Shown piece by piece: positions 5,821-5,877 of a stretch of DNA of 5,877 bases (position 1 is its first letter; every line of letters starts with the position of its first letter). Below the pieces are notes generated by a model. That model searched no databases. It saw only the letters and a list, made by a program, of their open reading frames with translations, and was not told the DNA's origin. Position numbers and translations under genes: made by a program. Source of the stretch: an uncultured Bacteroidota bacterium (lineage in GTDB: Bacteria; Bacteroidota; Bacteroidia; Chitinophagales; Chitinophagaceae); the NCBI GenBank assembly GCA_946479055.1, contig CAMLEX010000340.1, forward strand, positions 1 through 5,877. The letters are read 5' to 3'.

Positions 5821-5877
5821 GTCGAGTAAGCAAGGGGATTTCACCCCCTGCTCCTCACAGAACCGTACGTGAACCTC
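5821..5877 (-). mobile_element. Group II intron, 3' end (domain VI and 3' half of domain V), continues off the window
   Basis: Read on the - strand, the segment contains CACGTACGGTTCT (complement of 5860-5872), the 3' strand of catalytic domain V, then a domain VI hairpin and the end TACTCGAC at 5821. The domain VI stem is GAG-bulge-GAGCA-GGGG against CCCC-TTGC-TT-A-CTC, closed by a GTGAAAT-type loop. A single unpaired A (complement of 5827) lies seven bases from the intron end and is the expected branch-point adenosine. The 3' end in AC fits the AY rule. Only 57 bases are visible. The 5' half of domain V and any reverse transcriptase/maturase gene would be to the right, on the - strand. The intron therefore points opposite to the small barrel gene. 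Subclass cannot be fixed from this fragment. Confidence 0.85.

Overview
The window looks like chromosomal DNA from a member of the Bacteroidota, probably a Chitinophagaceae-like bacterium. The evidence is: signal peptides ending in Gly-Gln, no Shine-Dalgarno-like sequences before the starts, a BamA-type outer-membrane protein of a kind common in this phylum, a periplasm-less NtrY-like sensor kinase next to a sigma-54 activator, and intergenic DNA made of degenerate 7- and 8-base tandem units. The taxonomic placement is inference from these traits; no ribosomal or other marker gene is present.

Layout, all CDSs on the + strand. (1) 1-581: the C-terminal part of an NtrC-family sigma-54-dependent response regulator (end of the AAA+ domain plus a Fis-type HTH), cut by the left edge. 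(2) 582-695: a spacer built almost entirely of two degenerate tandem repeats. (3) 696-2039: a membrane-anchored histidine kinase, the likely partner of the regulator. (4) 2040-2286: a spacer with weak hairpins. (5) 2287-4833: an 848-residue outer-membrane protein with a signal peptide, a domain that reads like an atypical protein kinase (HipA/FAM20/CotH-like motifs), a short RTX-like Gly/Asp stretch and a BamA/TamA-type beta-barrel. (6) 4834-5074: a spacer with a possible terminator and an attC-like half site. (7) 5075-5794: a small secreted beta-barrel-like protein, by eye more AT-rich than its neighbours. (8) 5795-5820: a short stretch resembling the inverse of the half site upstream of gene 7. 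(9) 5821-5877: the 3' end (domain VI and half of domain V) of a group II intron on the - strand, running off the right edge.

How it may work together: the regulator and kinase form a two-component system of the NtrC/NtrY kind whose targets cannot be read from this window; no convincing sigma-54 promoter was found. The two outer-membrane proteins are separate units. The right end is the most unusual part. Gene 7 is tightly bracketed by GTTATAC upstream and ACACAAC directly after its stop, next to a 12/13 inverted repeat, and a group II intron lies in the opposite orientation exactly at the end of that repeat. This is what an integron-type gene cassette whose attC site was invaded by a group II intron would look like. 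That reading is a hypothesis, because the intron and the rest of the putative attC lie outside the window.
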